From: Streptomyces djakartensis
GTDB taxonomy: Bacteria > Actinomycetota > Actinomycetes > Streptomycetales > Streptomycetaceae
Reading direction: 5' to 3'
NCBI RefSeq assembly: GCF_014651075.1
Contig: NZ_BMWE01000006.1
Span: 248,001-312,000, forward strand
DNA length: 64,000 bases
Below, in pieces: positions 62,920 through 64,000 of the stretch; position 1 is the stretch's first letter, and the number at the start of each line of letters is the position of its first letter. A program made the position numbers and the translations under genes. Under the pieces are notes generated by a model. That model ran no database searches, was not told where the DNA came from, and worked only from the letters and a program-made list of their open reading frames with translations.

Positions 62920-63819
62920 ATGACGACGACCACGAGCGTCTACCACGCCGGCTCGCGCGCCGTGCAGGACCGCGTGGGCGTCCGGGGCGCCGCCGACCAC
63001 GTCGGCCGGTCCGTCGGGCAGGGCATCAAGCCGGTGGCGGCGGCCTTCCTGCAACTCCAGCCCCTGCTGGTGGTCGGCGCCGCAGCCCCGGAGACCGGCA
63101 GGGTGTGGGTCACACCGCTCACCGGCGACCCCGGCTTCGTGCGGGCCACCGGCCCCCGCGAGATGTCGCTCGCCGGCACACCACGGCCCGGCGACCCACT
63201 GGCCCACGCCCTCGCGAGCGAGGGCACCCGCGTCGGCACCATCGCCCTGGACCCGCGCACCCGCCGCCGCATGCGCCTCAACGGCCGGTCGCGCCCCACG
63301 CCCGGAGGCTTCGCCGTCGAGGCGGACCGGGTTTTCTCCAACTGCCCCAAGTACCTGCAGAAGCGGGAGTCCTGGGAAACGGTCACCGACCGCGTGCCCG
63401 GCCCCGCCCGGCACACCCGCCGCCTCACCGACGCGCAACGGGCGTTCATCGAGTCGGCCGACACCTTCTTCGTCGCCACCGTCCACAAGGACGGAGCCGA
63501 GGTCAGCCACCGCGGCGGCAACCCCGGCTTCGTCCGCACCGTCTCACCGGCCGAACTGACCTGGCCGGACTACCCGGGCAACGCCATGTTCCTCACCCTC
63601 GGCAACCTCACCGCGGACCCCCGGGCAGGGCTCCTCTTCCTCGACTGGACGACCGGGACGACCCTCCAGCTCACCGGAGAGGCCCACACGGACTTCGCGC
63701 CCGACGGCGAGCGCCGGGTCCGCTTCGCCGTCACCGAGGCCGTGCACACCGAGCGCGCCCTGCCGCTGCGCTGGTCCGCCCCCGCCTACTCACCCGCCAA
63801 TCCCACGCCACCGGGGTAA
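62920..63819 (+). CDS. Pyridoxamine 5'-phosphate oxidase-family flavin protein
   Basis: A 299-residue protein with two FMN-binding split-barrel units. The second is clearest: AFIESADTFFVATVHKDGAE, SHRGGNPGFVRTV, WPDYPGNAMFLTLGNLTADP and AGLLFLDWTTGTTLQLTG. The first half has LVVGAAAPETGRVWVTPLTG. Family members bind flavin or F420 and reduce or oxidise small molecules. It is two bases after the VOC gene, so they are co-expressed, possibly in a detoxification pathway under CGNR control. Confidence 0.88.
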   Translation: MTTTTSVYHAGSRAVQDRVGVRGAADHVGRSVGQGIKPVAAAFLQLQPLLVVGAAAPETGRVWVTPLTGDPGFVRATGPREMSLAGTPRPGDPLAHALASEGTRVGTIALDPRTRRRMRLNGRSRPTPGGFAVEADRVFSNCPKYLQKRESWETVTDRVPGPARHTRRLTDAQRAFIESADTFFVATVHKDGAEVSHRGGNPGFVRTVSPAELTWPDYPGNAMFLTLGNLTADPRAGLLFLDWTTGTTLQLTGEAHTDFAPDGERRVRFAVTEAVHTERALPLRWSAPAYSPANPTPPG

Positions 63820-63828
63820 CGTCCCCGA

Positions 63829-64000
63829 GTGCGCAAGAAGTTGAGGGTGGCGGCCTACGCCATAGTCGTCCGTGACGGACAGATCCTGCTCGCCCGTTCC
63901 CCCGCCGACGACGGCACACCCGAGTGGGTCGTCCCCGGCGGCGGAATGGAACACGGTGAGGACCCCTACGACACCGTCCGCCGGGAAGTCGAGGAGGAGA
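63829..64000 (+). CDS. NUDIX hydrolase, N-terminal part (cut by window end)
   Basis: The frame starts at GTG 63829 (VRKKLRVAAYAIVVRDGQIL) and reaches the right window edge within the Nudix box GGGMEHGEDPYDTVRREVEEE. The box is canonical (GX5EX7REUXEE). It would hydrolyse a nucleoside-diphosphate derivative. It is 9 bases after the PPOX stop, so it may belong to the same operon. The rest lies outside the window. Confidence 0.9.
   Translation, partial: MRKKLRVAAYAIVVRDGQILLARSPADDGTPEWVVPGGGMEHGEDPYDTVRREVEEE

Overview
The window reads as chromosome of a Streptomyces or close relative. It is GC-rich with strong third-position G/C bias, uses many GTG and TTG starts, and carries typical Streptomyces loci: dynamin-like pairs, SsbB, a PknG module, Tat and sortase substrates, a ROK-controlled sugar ABC operon and GH84/GH77 enzymes. 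Both ends cut a gene: a trypsin-like peptidase on the left and a NUDIX hydrolase on the right.

Region by region. (1) 1-3262: the end of a trypsin-like peptidase faces a minus-strand operon for a small CxxC protein with a Gly-Gly-Gly/Tyr-Ser tail, an acyltransferase, an acyl carrier protein and a ketosynthase. (2) 3645-8535: a decayed integrative element bounded by a 43-bp direct repeat of the 3' part of a tRNA-Arg(UCU) gene. It holds a SUKH-like protein, a fragment of an ATP-binding regulator, a divergent alpha/beta-hydrolase and LysR pair, and a frameshifted integrase remnant; the intact tRNA lies at the right end. (3) 8887-15572: dynamin-like pair (DynA/DynB type), SsbB, a thioester-domain surface protein with an LAETG sorting signal, and a GNAT. 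(4) 15716-26565: an extended PknG-type signalling operon with GlnX-like membrane sensor, GlnH-like binding protein, coiled-coil protein, PknG-like kinase, PP2C phosphatase, vWA protein and FHA protein with a long Gly/Pro-rich repeat. (5) 26578-34498: PCMT-like methyltransferase, truncated haemoglobin, EttA with a thioesterase and a conserved unknown, then three secreted proteins (crystallin-like inhibitor, discoidin plus PETase/cutinase-like hydrolase, Tat-exported esterase).

(6) 34665-41441: ROK regulator, sugar ABC transporter, GH4 glycosidase and BadF-type sugar kinase, with a clear palindromic operator. (7) 41519-49170: MscS channel, HNH nuclease, PadR-ABC-FtsX efflux-type operon with a palindrome at its promoter, and a secreted GH84 hexosaminidase-like protein. 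(8) 49393-58247: a small repeat-bearing protein, MalQ, a small membrane protein, PepN, Asd, and an ECF sigma factor with a membrane partner. (9) 58264-64000: a secreted subtilisin-like protease interrupted by a one-base frameshift, a CGNR regulator divergent from a VOC/PPOX pair, and a NUDIX start.

The regions that most deserve follow-up are the small acyl-synthase operon at the left end, the PknG/PP2C/FHA/vWA module whose kinase, phosphatase and FHA protein all carry zinc-ribbon-like Cys pairs, and the tRNA-bounded element remnant. All functional names are inferred by reading motifs; no database search was possible.
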